DNA of 38,073 nucleotides from Thermodesulfobacteriota bacterium (lineage in GTDB: Bacteria > Desulfobacterota > Thermodesulfobacteria > Thermodesulfobacteriales > Thermodesulfobacteriaceae), in contig JAUQQL010000012.1 of the NCBI GenBank assembly GCA_030578315.1, positions 1-38,073 of the forward strand, in the 5' to 3' direction. Of this stretch, positions 1 to 7,120 are shown piece by piece. How positions within the stretch are numbered: position 1 is the stretch's first letter; each line of letters starts with the position of its first letter. The position numbers were made by a program, and so were the translations under genes. The notes under the pieces were generated by a model. That model was not told the origin of the DNA. It saw only the letters and a list, made by a program, of their open reading frames with translations, and made no database searches.

Positions 1-2
1 GA

Positions 3-71
3 GCTCTTTTAAACTTTAGAGAAACTCTGATACCTGGTCCTAAAAGCACTGAAAAGTGTGTAATTTTTTAA
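3..71 (+). CDS. C-terminal tail of an upstream gene (partial)
   Basis: An open frame enters from the left edge and runs for 22 codons to a TAA at 69-71, ending in ...GPKSTEKCVIF. The other two forward frames are closed within the first 30 bases. It stops 9 bases before the histidine kinase start, so it may be the first part of the same operon. Only the tail is present and I do not recognise the family; it could also be a chance open stretch. Confidence 0.3.
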   Translation, partial: ALLNFRETLIPGPKSTEKCVIF

Positions 72-80
72 AAAATTTTT

Positions 81-1319
81 ATGAAAATTCGCCTTATTTT
101 GTGGATATTGGTAATCTTTTCTTCCTCAATTTTAATTATAAGCTCGGCTTTAAGCTACAGAAACTTCAAATTACTCATGGAAAAGTCTTTACAAATGCAA
201 ACTACTGCTATAAGTATTACTTTAGAGAGTTTTCTTCCCAATTTAAACCTAGAAAAACTTTCCTCCGAAAGGTCTTCTTTTCTTTCGGAGTTAATCTTAA
301 ATGAAAAGTGGGAAGGTGTGGCCTTTGTAGCACTTTACGATACGGAAGGAAACATAGTTTTACACTCTAATCCCGAACTAATAGGAAAAAAAGAAAATTT
401 ATCTCGGGAGGGAAACTTTCCATCTTTTAAGTATTTAAGATTACAAACTTTGGAGAAAGTTTTTGTGGAAGATACCCTTATTGAGGTCTCTGGGAAAACT
501 TATATTTTAAGAGTAGCTTTACACATTGCTCCAGTAGAAGAAAATTTGAAAACAGCTAGAGTTCATTCTATTTTAGAATTTTTTTTAGCTTGGTTTATAC
601 TTTTTCTTGGGGCAGTTGCTCACTTACTTTTAAATCGTATAGAAAAGATTCAGCTAAAAGTTAAAGAGCTTGAAAGTATGGCTTTTTTATCTCAAATTCT
701 TTCTCACGAAATAAGAAATCCTTTGGGAAGCATTAAAGGCTTTTCTCAATATTTAAAATCCAAAATTGAAAATCCAGTTTTTAAGGAATATCTTCAGCTT
801 ATAGAGAAAGAAAGTCTAAGAATTGAAAAGCTTATGAAAGAACTTTCAGTTTTTAGTGGATTTCCTAAGTTAAAATTTTCAGAATTTGATTTAAGACTTT
901 TGTTAGAAGAGATAATACTTTCGTTTAAAAATACTTACTTTGAAATTATATTTAATGTAGAAATTCCTGAAGAAGAAGTTTTAATTTATAGTGACGAAGA
1001 CAAACTTAAACAGATCGTGGAAAATTTATTTAAAAATGCAGTTGATGCAGTTTTAGAAAGTGAAAAGAAGTTAAAAAAGGTAGAAGTAAAACTTTTTAGA
1101 AAAAACAGTTTTTGGATTTTAAGTATAGAGGATAACGGAAAGGGGATGGAACCTGAAGTTTTAAAGAAGTTAGGAGAACCTTTTTTTACTACTAAAGCTA
1201 AGGGAATTGGGCTTGGATTTTTTGTGGCTAAAAAGCTTTGTGAAGAATTAAAAATTAAGCTCAAATTAGAAAGTAAGGTAGGTGAGGGAACAAGAGTATG
1301 TCTAATTTTTTCAGAATAG
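81..1319 (+). CDS. Membrane sensor histidine kinase, ZraS/NtrB-like
   Basis: This is the sensor of a two-component pair. A first membrane helix spans about residues 5-27 and a second about 164-184. Between them lies a periplasmic domain of about 135 residues, probably the signal-sensing part. The HisKA H-box carries the phospho-accepting His209 (SQILSHEIRNPLGSIKG). The ATPase domain shows the N-box (NLFKNAVDAV), a G1 box (DNGKGM), an F-box (EPFFTTKAKG) and a G2 box (GIGLGFF), so the kinase looks intact. There is no clear HAMP or PAS domain. The last 22 bases overlap the response regulator gene, implying translational coupling. No clear Shine-Dalgarno precedes the ATG at 81. The partner regulator and the nearby ZraP-like genes suggest it senses envelope or metal stress; the actual ligand is unknown. 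Confidence 0.9.
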   Translation: MKIRLILWILVIFSSSILIISSALSYRNFKLLMEKSLQMQTTAISITLESFLPNLNLEKLSSERSSFLSELILNEKWEGVAFVALYDTEGNIVLHSNPELIGKKENLSREGNFPSFKYLRLQTLEKVFVEDTLIEVSGKTYILRVALHIAPVEENLKTARVHSILEFFLAWFILFLGAVAHLLLNRIEKIQLKVKELESMAFLSQILSHEIRNPLGSIKGFSQYLKSKIENPVFKEYLQLIEKESLRIEKLMKELSVFSGFPKLKFSEFDLRLLLEEIILSFKNTYFEIIFNVEIPEEEVLIYSDEDKLKQIVENLFKNAVDAVLESEKKLKKVEVKLFRKNSFWILSIEDNGKGMEPEVLKKLGEPFFTTKAKGIGLGFFVAKKLCEELKIKLKLESKVGEGTRVCLIFSE

Positions 1320-2617
1320 CGGTAGTGGAAGACGATACCTCATTTGCCTATTTTTTGAAGGTTATTTTAGAGGAAAGGGGCTACGAGGTAAGAGTTTATT
1401 TAGATCCAGAAGAAGCTCTAAAGGGATTGTTTTTTTTTAAACCTCATTTAATTTTGACGGACTTGAAGATGCCTAAAATGGATGGAATAACCTTTATGGA
1501 GAAAGCTAAAAGATTTTGTTTTGATACAGATTTTCTTATTATTACTGCTTTTGGAAGTATTTCTTCGGCAGTTGAGGCTGTTAAAAAAGGGGCAGTGGAT
1601 TATATTACCAAACCTCTTCCGAGTCCAGAGGAATTTTTAAATTTGATAGAAAAACTTCTTAAAAAAAAGTCTTTAGAAAAACAAATAGCTTTGGAAGAAG
1701 AACTAGCTCCCTTTGATATCCTTTTTGCAGGAATGGAAGAAGTTTATGAAAAGGTTTTAAGGGTCTCTCCTACAGATGTGACAGTAATCATTTATGGAGA
1801 AACCGGAGTCGGAAAAACAGTTATAGCTAAAGCTATCCATAATTTAAGTGGGAGGAAAGGAAGTTTTATTGAAATAAATTGCGCTTCTTTACCTGAGACT
1901 CTTATAGAAGCTGAACTTTTTGGATACGAAAAAGGAGCTTTTACAGGGGCACTAAAGTCCAAACCTGGGAAAATAGAACTGGCTAAGGATGGAACTCTTT
2001 TTCTAGATGAAATAGCGGAAATGAGTTTAAGTATGCAAGCAAAATTTTTGAAGGTTCTTCAGGATAAGACTTTTGAACGTTTGGGAGGATTAGAATCTAT
2101 AAAAACTAATGCCCGATTTATTATTGCTACTAATAAAAATCTTAAGGAACTTGTTTCTCAGGGAAAATTTAGACAAGATTTATATTTTAGAATTAATGTT
2201 TTTCCTCTTTACTTACCTCCTTTAAGGGAACGTAAGAAAGCTATTTTAAAGATCGCTGAGTTTTTGATAGAAAAGATAGCCAAAAAACTTAAGACCGAAA
2301 AAAAGAGTTTAAGTAATAAAGCAAAAGAACTTATTTTAAATTATTCTTGGCCTGGTAATGTTCGAGAACTTGAGAATGTTCTTGAGAGAAGTTTTATTCT
2401 AAGTGAAGGAGAAGAACTTGAGTTGTTTATAGAAGAGTCTGTCCAGGATAGAGTATTTTTGAGCAAAGAGCAAAAACCTCTGGACTTAAAAACTCTGGAA
2501 AAAGAGGCTATTTTAGAAGCTTTGAAAAAAACTGGAGGAAATAAAAGAAAGGCTTCTGAGCTTTTAGGTATTCCTTTAAGAACTCTTTATCACAAACTTA
2601 AGGAATACGGCCTTTAG
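1298..2617 (+). CDS. NtrC-family sigma54-dependent response regulator, ZraR-like
   Basis: Three domains follow the usual NtrC order. The receiver domain (about 1-120) has the acidic pocket E11/D12/D13, phospho-acceptor Asp55 and Lys105. The AAA+ domain (about 140-370) has a Walker A GETGVGKT at 167-174, the sigma54-contacting loop GAFTGA at 213-218 and a Walker B LFLDE at 234-238. A Fis-type helix-turn-helix sits at the end (about 410-438, NKRKASELLGIPLRTLYHKL). All residues needed for ATP-driven activation of RNA polymerase-sigma54 are present. The gene overlaps its kinase by 22 bases. A likely target is the convergent ZraP-like operon, which has a sigma54-type promoter at 3946-3961. The 439-residue length is normal for the family. 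Confidence 0.94.
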   Translation: MSNFFRIAVVEDDTSFAYFLKVILEERGYEVRVYLDPEEALKGLFFFKPHLILTDLKMPKMDGITFMEKAKRFCFDTDFLIITAFGSISSAVEAVKKGAVDYITKPLPSPEEFLNLIEKLLKKKSLEKQIALEEELAPFDILFAGMEEVYEKVLRVSPTDVTVIIYGETGVGKTVIAKAIHNLSGRKGSFIEINCASLPETLIEAELFGYEKGAFTGALKSKPGKIELAKDGTLFLDEIAEMSLSMQAKFLKVLQDKTFERLGGLESIKTNARFIIATNKNLKELVSQGKFRQDLYFRINVFPLYLPPLRERKKAILKIAEFLIEKIAKKLKTEKKSLSNKAKELILNYSWPGNVRELENVLERSFILSEGEELELFIEESVQDRVFLSKEQKPLDLKTLEKEAILEALKKTGGNKRKASELLGIPLRTLYHKLKEYGL

Positions 2618-3098
2618 GCATTCCTTTTCTCGCAGGTGCGCTAGGGCCTCTTCTCCAGCAGGGTCTTAAAAATTCATCTCTAAAAAAAAACTTTTTTTTA
2701 GTTCTCAGATTTTCTAAAGTTTTAGCCAAAATCAAAAAACTTCCATCTGGAGCGAAAAATTTAGAACCTTTAATAATAACTTCATCCTGATAGTCAACTT
2801 CTATGTGATTTTCTATAATAAACCATTTAGGAGCTAAAACTACTTGGTAAACTTTTTCCTGTTTTTTAACCCCAATAATTACTGGTCTTCTTGGAGTTAT
2901 CCAAATTTCAACTACCTTACCTTGAAGAGTTATTTCTGTGTTAGGATCATATCTTTCAAAAATTTCCTCTTGAGCAAAAATACCGGGAACTTTTAAAAAA
3001 GAGAAAAATAAAATAATGATTACTTTTAAAATAACTCCCCATAAAGGGGAGGAGGAGGGAAACCAGGGGTTGGGGGTATGGGTTAATTTACCAACCAC
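2598..3098 (-). CDS. Secreted OB-fold-like periplasmic protein with an odd N-terminus
   Basis: A hydrophobic signal segment (VILKVIIILFFSFLKVPGIFAQ, ending near residue 43; cleavage probably after FAQ) is followed by a beta-rich domain. That domain has the pattern ITLQGKVVEIW...VVLAPKWFI...IIKGSKFF, which resembles small periplasmic OB-fold proteins found beside ZraP/CpxP-like genes. The tail is Arg/Gly/Pro-rich. The only in-frame start is a GTG at 3098, which overlaps the upstream gene by 11 bases. It lacks a good ribosome binding site and puts about 22 non-signal-like residues (HTPNPWFPSSSPLWG) ahead of the signal. Those residues are encoded by a GC-rich repeat-like sequence, so the original start may have been displaced. 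The last 20 bases overlap the 3' end of the convergent regulator gene. The fold is inferred from pattern only; the function is unknown. Confidence 0.65.
   Translation of the reverse strand: MVGKLTHTPNPWFPSSSPLWGVILKVIIILFFSFLKVPGIFAQEEIFERYDPNTEITLQGKVVEIWITPRRPVIIGVKKQEKVYQVVLAPKWFIIENHIEVDYQDEVIIKGSKFFAPDGSFLILAKTLENLRTKKKFFFRDEFLRPCWRRGPSAPARKGMPKGRIP
3035..3082. repeat. GC-rich palindromic repeat-like element inside a gene
   Basis: This stretch is strikingly G/C-rich within an AT-rich genome. It contains a perfect inverted repeat CTCCCC-ataaa-GGGGAG at 3035-3051, followed by purine-rich GGAGGAGGGAAA and then GGGGTTGGGGG. Read on the minus strand it encodes TPNPWFPSSSPLWG, very like the peptides made when dispersed intergenic palindromic repeats are read as protein. 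It lies exactly between the start codon and the signal sequence of the minus-strand gene. I infer an inserted dispersed repeat; only one copy is in this window. Confidence 0.5.
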
Positions 3099-3444
3099 AG
3101 AGTCTTCTAAGATTTAAAGCTCCTCTTCCGGTTGGAGCATAAGGCAATCCCATTTCATAAGCTTTTTTGTGAATTTCAATTCTTATTTTCGCTCTTTCAG
3201 TTTCTTTTTGCAAAATAGCTTCCCAATCCGGAGGAGTCTTTGACCAAAAAGTTAAAAGTTCTCCCCTTATTTGTATTTCTTTTTGCCAGAGAGGTTGGAC
3301 TTCTTGACAGAAAGCTTGAGCTTTGGACGGGTCAATCTGAGAAGGTATTGGTCCTCCTCTATAAGATTTTTGAGCCAAAGCTAAACTTGAAGTAGCTAAC
3401 ACTAAAATACCTACTGTTGCCACAAATTTTTTCCGGTTTTTCAT
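3088..3444 (-). CDS. ZraP/CpxP-like periplasmic protein (second paralogue)
   Basis: A signal peptide (MKNRKKFVATVGILVLATSS...LALAQ) leads a helical domain with the LWQKEIQIRGELLTFW...PDWEAILQKETE pattern. That domain aligns by eye with the neighbouring ZraP-like protein (RGEL...PDW...I...EI.K). Such Metal_resist/CpxP-type proteins are periplasmic and act as metal-binding chaperones or stress sensors. I chose the ATG at 3444 rather than the GTG at 3456 because the GGAGG ribosome binding site lies inside the longer version, 5-6 bases ahead of this ATG. The gene is 52 bases downstream of its paralogue with no terminator visible between them. It lacks a His-rich metal motif, so metal binding is not shown. 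It overlaps the next gene by 11 bases. Confidence 0.75.
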   Translation of the reverse strand: MKNRKKFVATVGILVLATSSLALAQKSYRGGPIPSQIDPSKAQAFCQEVQPLWQKEIQIRGELLTFWSKTPPDWEAILQKETERAKIRIEIHKKAYEMGLPYAPTGRGALNLRRLCGW

Positions 3445-3496
3445 TTTTTCCTCCACTTGTGTTTTAAGTATAAATTTTAAGAAAAAATTTTAAAGT

Positions 3497-3904
3497 TTAC
3501 CACCAGGGGCCTCCCCATCCCCCCTTCATCCCTCCTCTAAAAGCTCCCGGTCCAAAATAGGAAAGTCCATAATTTCTGGCTCTTTTTTGTATTTCAGTTT
3601 GAATAGTAGCTATTTCTTGACGCTTTTTAGCAATTGCATTCCAGTCAGGATTAGGCTGAGCATAAAGCTGCATAAGTTCTCCTCTTAGTTGAAGAAGTTT
3701 TTGTCTGAAAGGTAAAGTCTCGTTTAAGAAATTTTGAAACTTTTGTAACTGTTGAGGATCTTGTTGAGTCCAAGCTAAAGGATAATATCCTCCACATGGT
3801 CCCATTCCTAGTCCCATGCCCGTTCCTCTCCAAGCCCAAACAGAACTAGTTAAAGTAACTAAACCTGCAAAAACTCCTAAAATCTTAATTACTTTTCTTT
3901 TCAT
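3497..3904 (-). CDS. ZraP-like periplasmic stress protein
   Basis: The protein has a signal peptide (about 1-24, ending SSVWA), then a Gly/Met-rich stretch with one Cys (GTGMGLGMGPCGG). The helical core LPFRQKLLQLRGELMQLY...PDWNAIAKKRQEIATIQTEI is typical of ZraP/Metal_resist proteins, and the tail is Gly/Trp-rich (GGMKGGWGGPWW). In ZraSR systems this kind of protein binds metal in the periplasm, chaperones envelope proteins and restrains the kinase. Here the usual His-rich ends are replaced by Gly/Met/Trp, so zinc specificity should not be assumed. It is first in a three-gene operon with a good ribosome binding site (AAGGAGGG). A sigma54-type promoter lies just upstream, matching the convergent NtrC-type regulator. 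Confidence 0.82.
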   Translation of the reverse strand: MKRKVIKILGVFAGLVTLTSSVWAWRGTGMGLGMGPCGGYYPLAWTQQDPQQLQKFQNFLNETLPFRQKLLQLRGELMQLYAQPNPDWNAIAKKRQEIATIQTEIQKRARNYGLSYFGPGAFRGGMKGGWGGPWW

Positions 3905-3945
3905 TACTTTTCCCTCCTTTTAGATAAGTTTTTTAAAATTTTATA

Positions 3946-3961
3946 CTCAAAAACTATGCCT
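3946..3961 (-). promoter_or_regulatory. Candidate sigma54 promoter for the ZraP-like operon
   Basis: On the minus strand the sequence AGGCATAGTTTTTGAG matches the sigma54 pattern TGGCAC-N5-TTGC at the -24 GG and most other positions. The final GC is GA, and the GG-to-GA spacing is the standard 10 bases. It predicts a transcript start near 3936, about 30 bases ahead of the ATG at 3904 and leaving room for the GGAGGG ribosome binding site. The divergent use of an NtrC-type activator next door makes this plausible. The -12 mismatch keeps confidence moderate. Confidence 0.45.
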
Positions 3962-4067
3962 ACTTTTTCTTAGTAGAAATAAGCGAGTAGCAATTTTGGT
4001 AAGAGTATAAAAAATTGTAAACCTGGCATAGATTTGCAAATTTTGCAAAACTTTTTAAATTTAAGCT

Positions 4068-5072
4068 ATGCCAAGGAAGAAACTTCTTTACATAGGCATA
4101 TTGTGGCTTTTTTTACTTTTATTTGGGGGAACGGCAGGCTATATGTTTATTGAGTCTGCAAGTTTTCTAGATGCTCTGTTTATGACCGTTATTACGATTA
4201 CTACTATAGGCTATAGTGAGCATGTACCACTTTCTGAAAAGGGAAGAATTTTTACTATATTTTTGGCTTTAGGAGGAGCTGGTTATTTTTTTTATGTATT
4301 GGCTTTAATTAGTGAGTTTATAGTTAGTCAAACTGTAGAAAATCTTTGGGGGAAAAAGATGGAAAAAGAGATAGCTAATCTTAGGAATCATTGCATTTTG
4401 TGTGGTTTTGGAAGAATTGGAAAAAATATTTATGAATTTATTAAAACTGAAATTCCAGTGGTAGTAGTAGAAAAGCATCCAGAGGTTATTAAAGAATTGC
4501 AGGGAAAAAAGATTCTTTTTGTAGAAGGAGATGCTACTTTAGAAGAAACCCTTATAAAAGCTGGTATTGAAAGAGCAAAAGCTTTAATTGCAGCCTTAGG
4601 AGAAGATGCAGAAAATGTTTATATAACTATTACTGCTAGAAATCTTAATTCTAATCTTTACATTTTAAGTCGGGCTGACAATCCCAAAGTAGAAAAGAAG
4701 CTTTATCAGGTAGGAGCTGATAAGGTAGTTTCTCCTTACATAATCGGGGCTAGAAAAATGGCTCTAGCCCTACTTAAGCCTAATGTTATGGACTTTTTAG
4801 AGGTTGCTTCTCCTGAACTTAAACTTAGCCTTCAAATGGAAGAAGTTATAGTGAGTCCAAAATCGTTTTTAGCAGGCAAGACTCTGGCTCAGAGTAAAAT
4901 AAGAGATCTAACCGAGGCTATAATTTTAGCTATAAAAAGGGCAGATGGAACTATGATATTTAATCCTTCTCCCTCTACAGTAATAGAGGAATATGATATA
5001 CTGATAGCTTTAGGAGAAAAAGATAAACTTGATACTTTAGATAAATTGGCTAAAGGTAAGTTAAGTTTATGA
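4068..5072 (+). CDS. Two-TM RCK-gated potassium channel (TrkA domains)
   Basis: One transmembrane helix (about 6-28), a pore loop and a second helix (about 60-86) make an ion-channel half. They are followed by a cytoplasmic RCK domain with a Rossmann nucleotide-binding motif (LCGFGRIGKN, 111-120) and a C-terminal TrkA_C regulatory domain (from about 245). This is the architecture of MthK-type prokaryotic K+ channels, where ligand binding to an RCK ring opens the pore. The selectivity filter reads TIGYSE (46-51) instead of the usual TVGYGD; the second glycine is a serine. No Shine-Dalgarno is visible. A weak TTTGCA-N17-TAAATT pair would start the transcript at about the ATG. The sequence TGGCATAGATTTGCA at 4024-4038 looks sigma54-like but its spacing is one base short. 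Confidence 0.88.
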   Translation: MPRKKLLYIGILWLFLLLFGGTAGYMFIESASFLDALFMTVITITTIGYSEHVPLSEKGRIFTIFLALGGAGYFFYVLALISEFIVSQTVENLWGKKMEKEIANLRNHCILCGFGRIGKNIYEFIKTEIPVVVVEKHPEVIKELQGKKILFVEGDATLEETLIKAGIERAKALIAALGEDAENVYITITARNLNSNLYILSRADNPKVEKKLYQVGADKVVSPYIIGARKMALALLKPNVMDFLEVASPELKLSLQMEEVIVSPKSFLAGKTLAQSKIRDLTEAIILAIKRADGTMIFNPSPSTVIEEYDILIALGEKDKLDTLDKLAKGKLSL

Positions 5073-5177
5073 AAGCTTTTAAAATATGGATTTGTTTTTT
5101 AAATTAGATATAGGGTTGTAAAAAAAAATAAGTTATATTAATTTAGTGTTTGAGAACTGTAAAAGGGGCGTTTAGTA

Positions 5178-6506
5178 GTGTTTGAAGGACTTAGTCAGAG
5201 ACTGGAAGCGGCTTTAAATAAGTTTAAGGAAAAAGGAAAACTCTCTGAAGAAGATATAAAAAAAGGTTTAAGAGAAATTCGCTTAGCACTTTTGGAAGGC
5301 GATGTTAACTATAAAGTAGTAAAGGACTTTATAGCAAGAGTGGAACAGAGAGCTCTTTCTTTTGAGGTAATAGAGAGTTTAACTCCTTTTCAACAGATAG
5401 TGAAGATTGTTTATGAAGAACTGGTACGCACTTTAGGAGGTGAAACAAAGGGGTTAAACCTTTCTGGAGCCAAGCCGGTTTCTATTCTTTTAGCAGGGCT
5501 CCAGGGTTCAGGTAAAACTACTACTGCAGCAAAACTGGCTCGTTTTTTAAAAAAAAGAGGACATCATCCTCTTTTGGTGTCTGCGGATATTTATCGTCCA
5601 GCAGCTATAGAACAGCTTAAAATATTAGCTCAAAAAGTTGAAGTTCCTTTTTATGAACCTACTCCTTCTGAAAAACCTTTAGAAATAGTACAAAAAGCTT
5701 TAAAAAAAGCTAAAGAAGAAGGAAGAGATGTAGTGATAGTTGATACAGCTGGAAGACTTCACATTGATGAAGTTTTGATGGAAGAGCTAATTGAAATTAA
5801 AGAGAGTATAAAGCCATCTGAAGTTTTACTAGTTGCTGATGCTATGATGGGACAAGATGCAGTTAATGTAGCTAAAATTTTTAACGAAAGGGTAGGGATT
5901 ACGGGAATAATTTTAACCAAAATAGAAGGTGATGCTAGAGGTGGGGCTGCTCTTTCTATTAAAGAAGTTACGGGATGTCCTATAAAATTTTTAGGAGTAG
6001 GGGAAAAAATTGATGCTTTAGAAGTTTTTTATCCTGAAAGATTAGCTAGTAGAATTCTGGGTATGGGGGATGTACTAACTCTTATTGAAAAAGCTCAGGA
6101 AGCTTTTGACCTGAAAAAAACTCAGGAGTTAGAAAAGAAACTTAAAAAACTTGAATTTACTTTAGAAGATTTGAGAGAACAAATTCAACAAATGAAAAAG
6201 TTAGGTTCTATAAAAGATGTTTTAAGTTTAGTACCAGGTATAGGAAAAAAAATTAACGAATTGCCTTTTGACGAAAAAGAGCTGGTGAAGGTAGAAGCTA
6301 TTATTAATTCTATGACTAAGGAGGAAAGAAATAATCCGAGGATAATCAATGCTAGCAGAAAGAGGCGTATTGCTAGAGGAAGTGGAACCACGGTTCAAGA
6401 TGTAAACAAACTTTTAAAAAGCTATGAGGAAATGTTAAAAGTATTAAAGCAAGTAAAAAAAGGGCATAGATTGGAAAGCTTTTTAAGAAGATTTTTAAGA
6501 GTTTAA
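5178..6506 (+). CDS. ffh: Signal recognition particle protein Ffh (SRP54)
   Basis: Ffh binds 4.5S RNA and signal sequences of nascent membrane proteins and docks with FtsY at the membrane. The N-domain helices (1-90) precede the GTPase domain with the P-loop GLQGSGKTT (107-115), DTAGR near 190 and a TKIEGDARGG element. The methionine-bearing M domain (from about 320) contains the RNA-binding helix region RIARGSGTTVQDVNKLL. The GTG start at 5178 is preceded by AAAAGGGG. The protein ends 442 residues in, which is complete. It sits ahead of the rpsP operon, as in many bacteria, but that operon has its own strong promoter. Confidence 0.97.
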   Translation: MFEGLSQRLEAALNKFKEKGKLSEEDIKKGLREIRLALLEGDVNYKVVKDFIARVEQRALSFEVIESLTPFQQIVKIVYEELVRTLGGETKGLNLSGAKPVSILLAGLQGSGKTTTAAKLARFLKKRGHHPLLVSADIYRPAAIEQLKILAQKVEVPFYEPTPSEKPLEIVQKALKKAKEEGRDVVIVDTAGRLHIDEVLMEELIEIKESIKPSEVLLVADAMMGQDAVNVAKIFNERVGITGIILTKIEGDARGGAALSIKEVTGCPIKFLGVGEKIDALEVFYPERLASRILGMGDVLTLIEKAQEAFDLKKTQELEKKLKKLEFTLEDLREQIQQMKKLGSIKDVLSLVPGIGKKINELPFDEKELVKVEAIINSMTKEERNNPRIINASRKRRIARGSGTTVQDVNKLLKSYEEMLKVLKQVKKGHRLESFLRRFLRV

Positions 6507-6515
6507 GTTAAAAAA

Positions 6516-6543
6516 TTGTCAAAATTTAAAGAAGTGTTAGAAT
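6516..6543 (+). promoter_or_regulatory. Sigma70-type promoter of the rpsP operon
   Basis: TTGTCA (6516-6521) and TAGAAT (6538-6543) are separated by 16 bases, each one mismatch from consensus. The predicted start is near 6550, leaving a leader of about 28 bases with the ribosome binding site TAGGAGG before the GTG at 6578. The same hexamer pair and spacing occur upstream of dnaX. Confidence 0.65.
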
Positions 6544-6577
6544 AGATTAGAAATTTTTCTTAGGAGGTAGAACAAAA

Positions 6578-6853
6578 GTGCCGGTAAGAATAAGACTTAT
6601 GAGGTTTGGTAGAAAAAAAAGACCTTTTTACAGAATTGTGGCTGCAGATAGTAGAGCTCCTAGAGATGGAAAATTTTTAGATATTTTGGGGTATTATGAC
6701 CCCTTGAAAGAGCCTTTTGAAGTTAAGATAGATGAACAGAAAGTTAGAAGTTGGTTAGAAAGAGGGGCTGAACCTACCGAAACAGTAAGAGCCCTTCTTA
6801 AAAAAATAGGATTTAAATTAGGACAGTCTTTTCATTCTCAAAAAGATTCTTAA
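6578..6853 (+). CDS. rpsP: 30S ribosomal protein bS16
   Basis: Small-subunit ribosomal protein that binds 16S rRNA early in assembly. The N-terminus [19 protein letters not shown] and the segment [12 protein letters not shown] are diagnostic for bS16. The 91-residue length is normal. It starts with GTG after a strong TAGGAGG ribosome binding site and is the first gene of rpsP-khpA-rimM-trmD. Confidence 0.97.
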   Translation: MPVRIRLMRFGRKKRPFYRIVAADSRAPRDGKFLDILGYYDPLKEPFEVKIDEQKVRSWLERGAEPTETVRALLKKIGFKLGQSFHSQKDS

Positions 6854-6873
6854 TCAAGGGCAAGGAGGCAGAA

Positions 6874-7113
6874 ATGAGCAAGCTAAAGGAATTGGTGGAG
6901 CAAATTACTAAGGTACTGGTTGATAAGCCTGAAGCAGTTCAAATTAACGAAATAGAAGGTGAACAAACTTCGGTAATTGAACTTAAGGTGGCTAAAGAGG
7001 ATTTGGGAAAAGTTATAGGGAAAGAAGGGAGAACCGCTAAAGCTATTAGAACTATTTTAGGCGCTGCTGGAAGTAAACTTCGTAAAAGGGTAGTTTTAGA
7101 AATAATAGAATAG
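6874..7113 (+). CDS. khpA: KH-domain RNA-binding protein KhpA
   Basis: A single-domain KH protein of 79 residues with the RNA-binding GKEG loop ([16 protein letters not shown], about 47-62). KhpA partners with KhpB in some bacteria and affects RNA stability and cell shape. Its place between rpsP and rimM is the conserved bacterial order. It has a GGAGG ribosome binding site and lies 20 bases after rpsP. Confidence 0.93.
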   Translation: MSKLKELVEQITKVLVDKPEAVQINEIEGEQTSVIELKVAKEDLGKVIGKEGRTAKAIRTILGAAGSKLRKRVVLEIIE

Positions 7114-7120
7114 AAAAAGT

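Noticed and set aside
56-304. 82-codon frame overlapping the histidine kinase start
   Set aside because: It is an alternative frame of the kinase gene, rich in Phe/Tyr/Asn, with no family signature.
986-1264. Antisense frame inside the histidine kinase gene
   Set aside because: Low-complexity Ser/Phe/Leu composition typical of the reverse reading of AT-rich genes; the kinase on the other strand has all its motifs.
3434-3456. GTG start at 3456 for the second ZraP-like gene
   Set aside because: It would place the GGAGG ribosome binding site inside the coding region; the ATG at 3444 has that site at the correct distance and begins a proper signal peptide.
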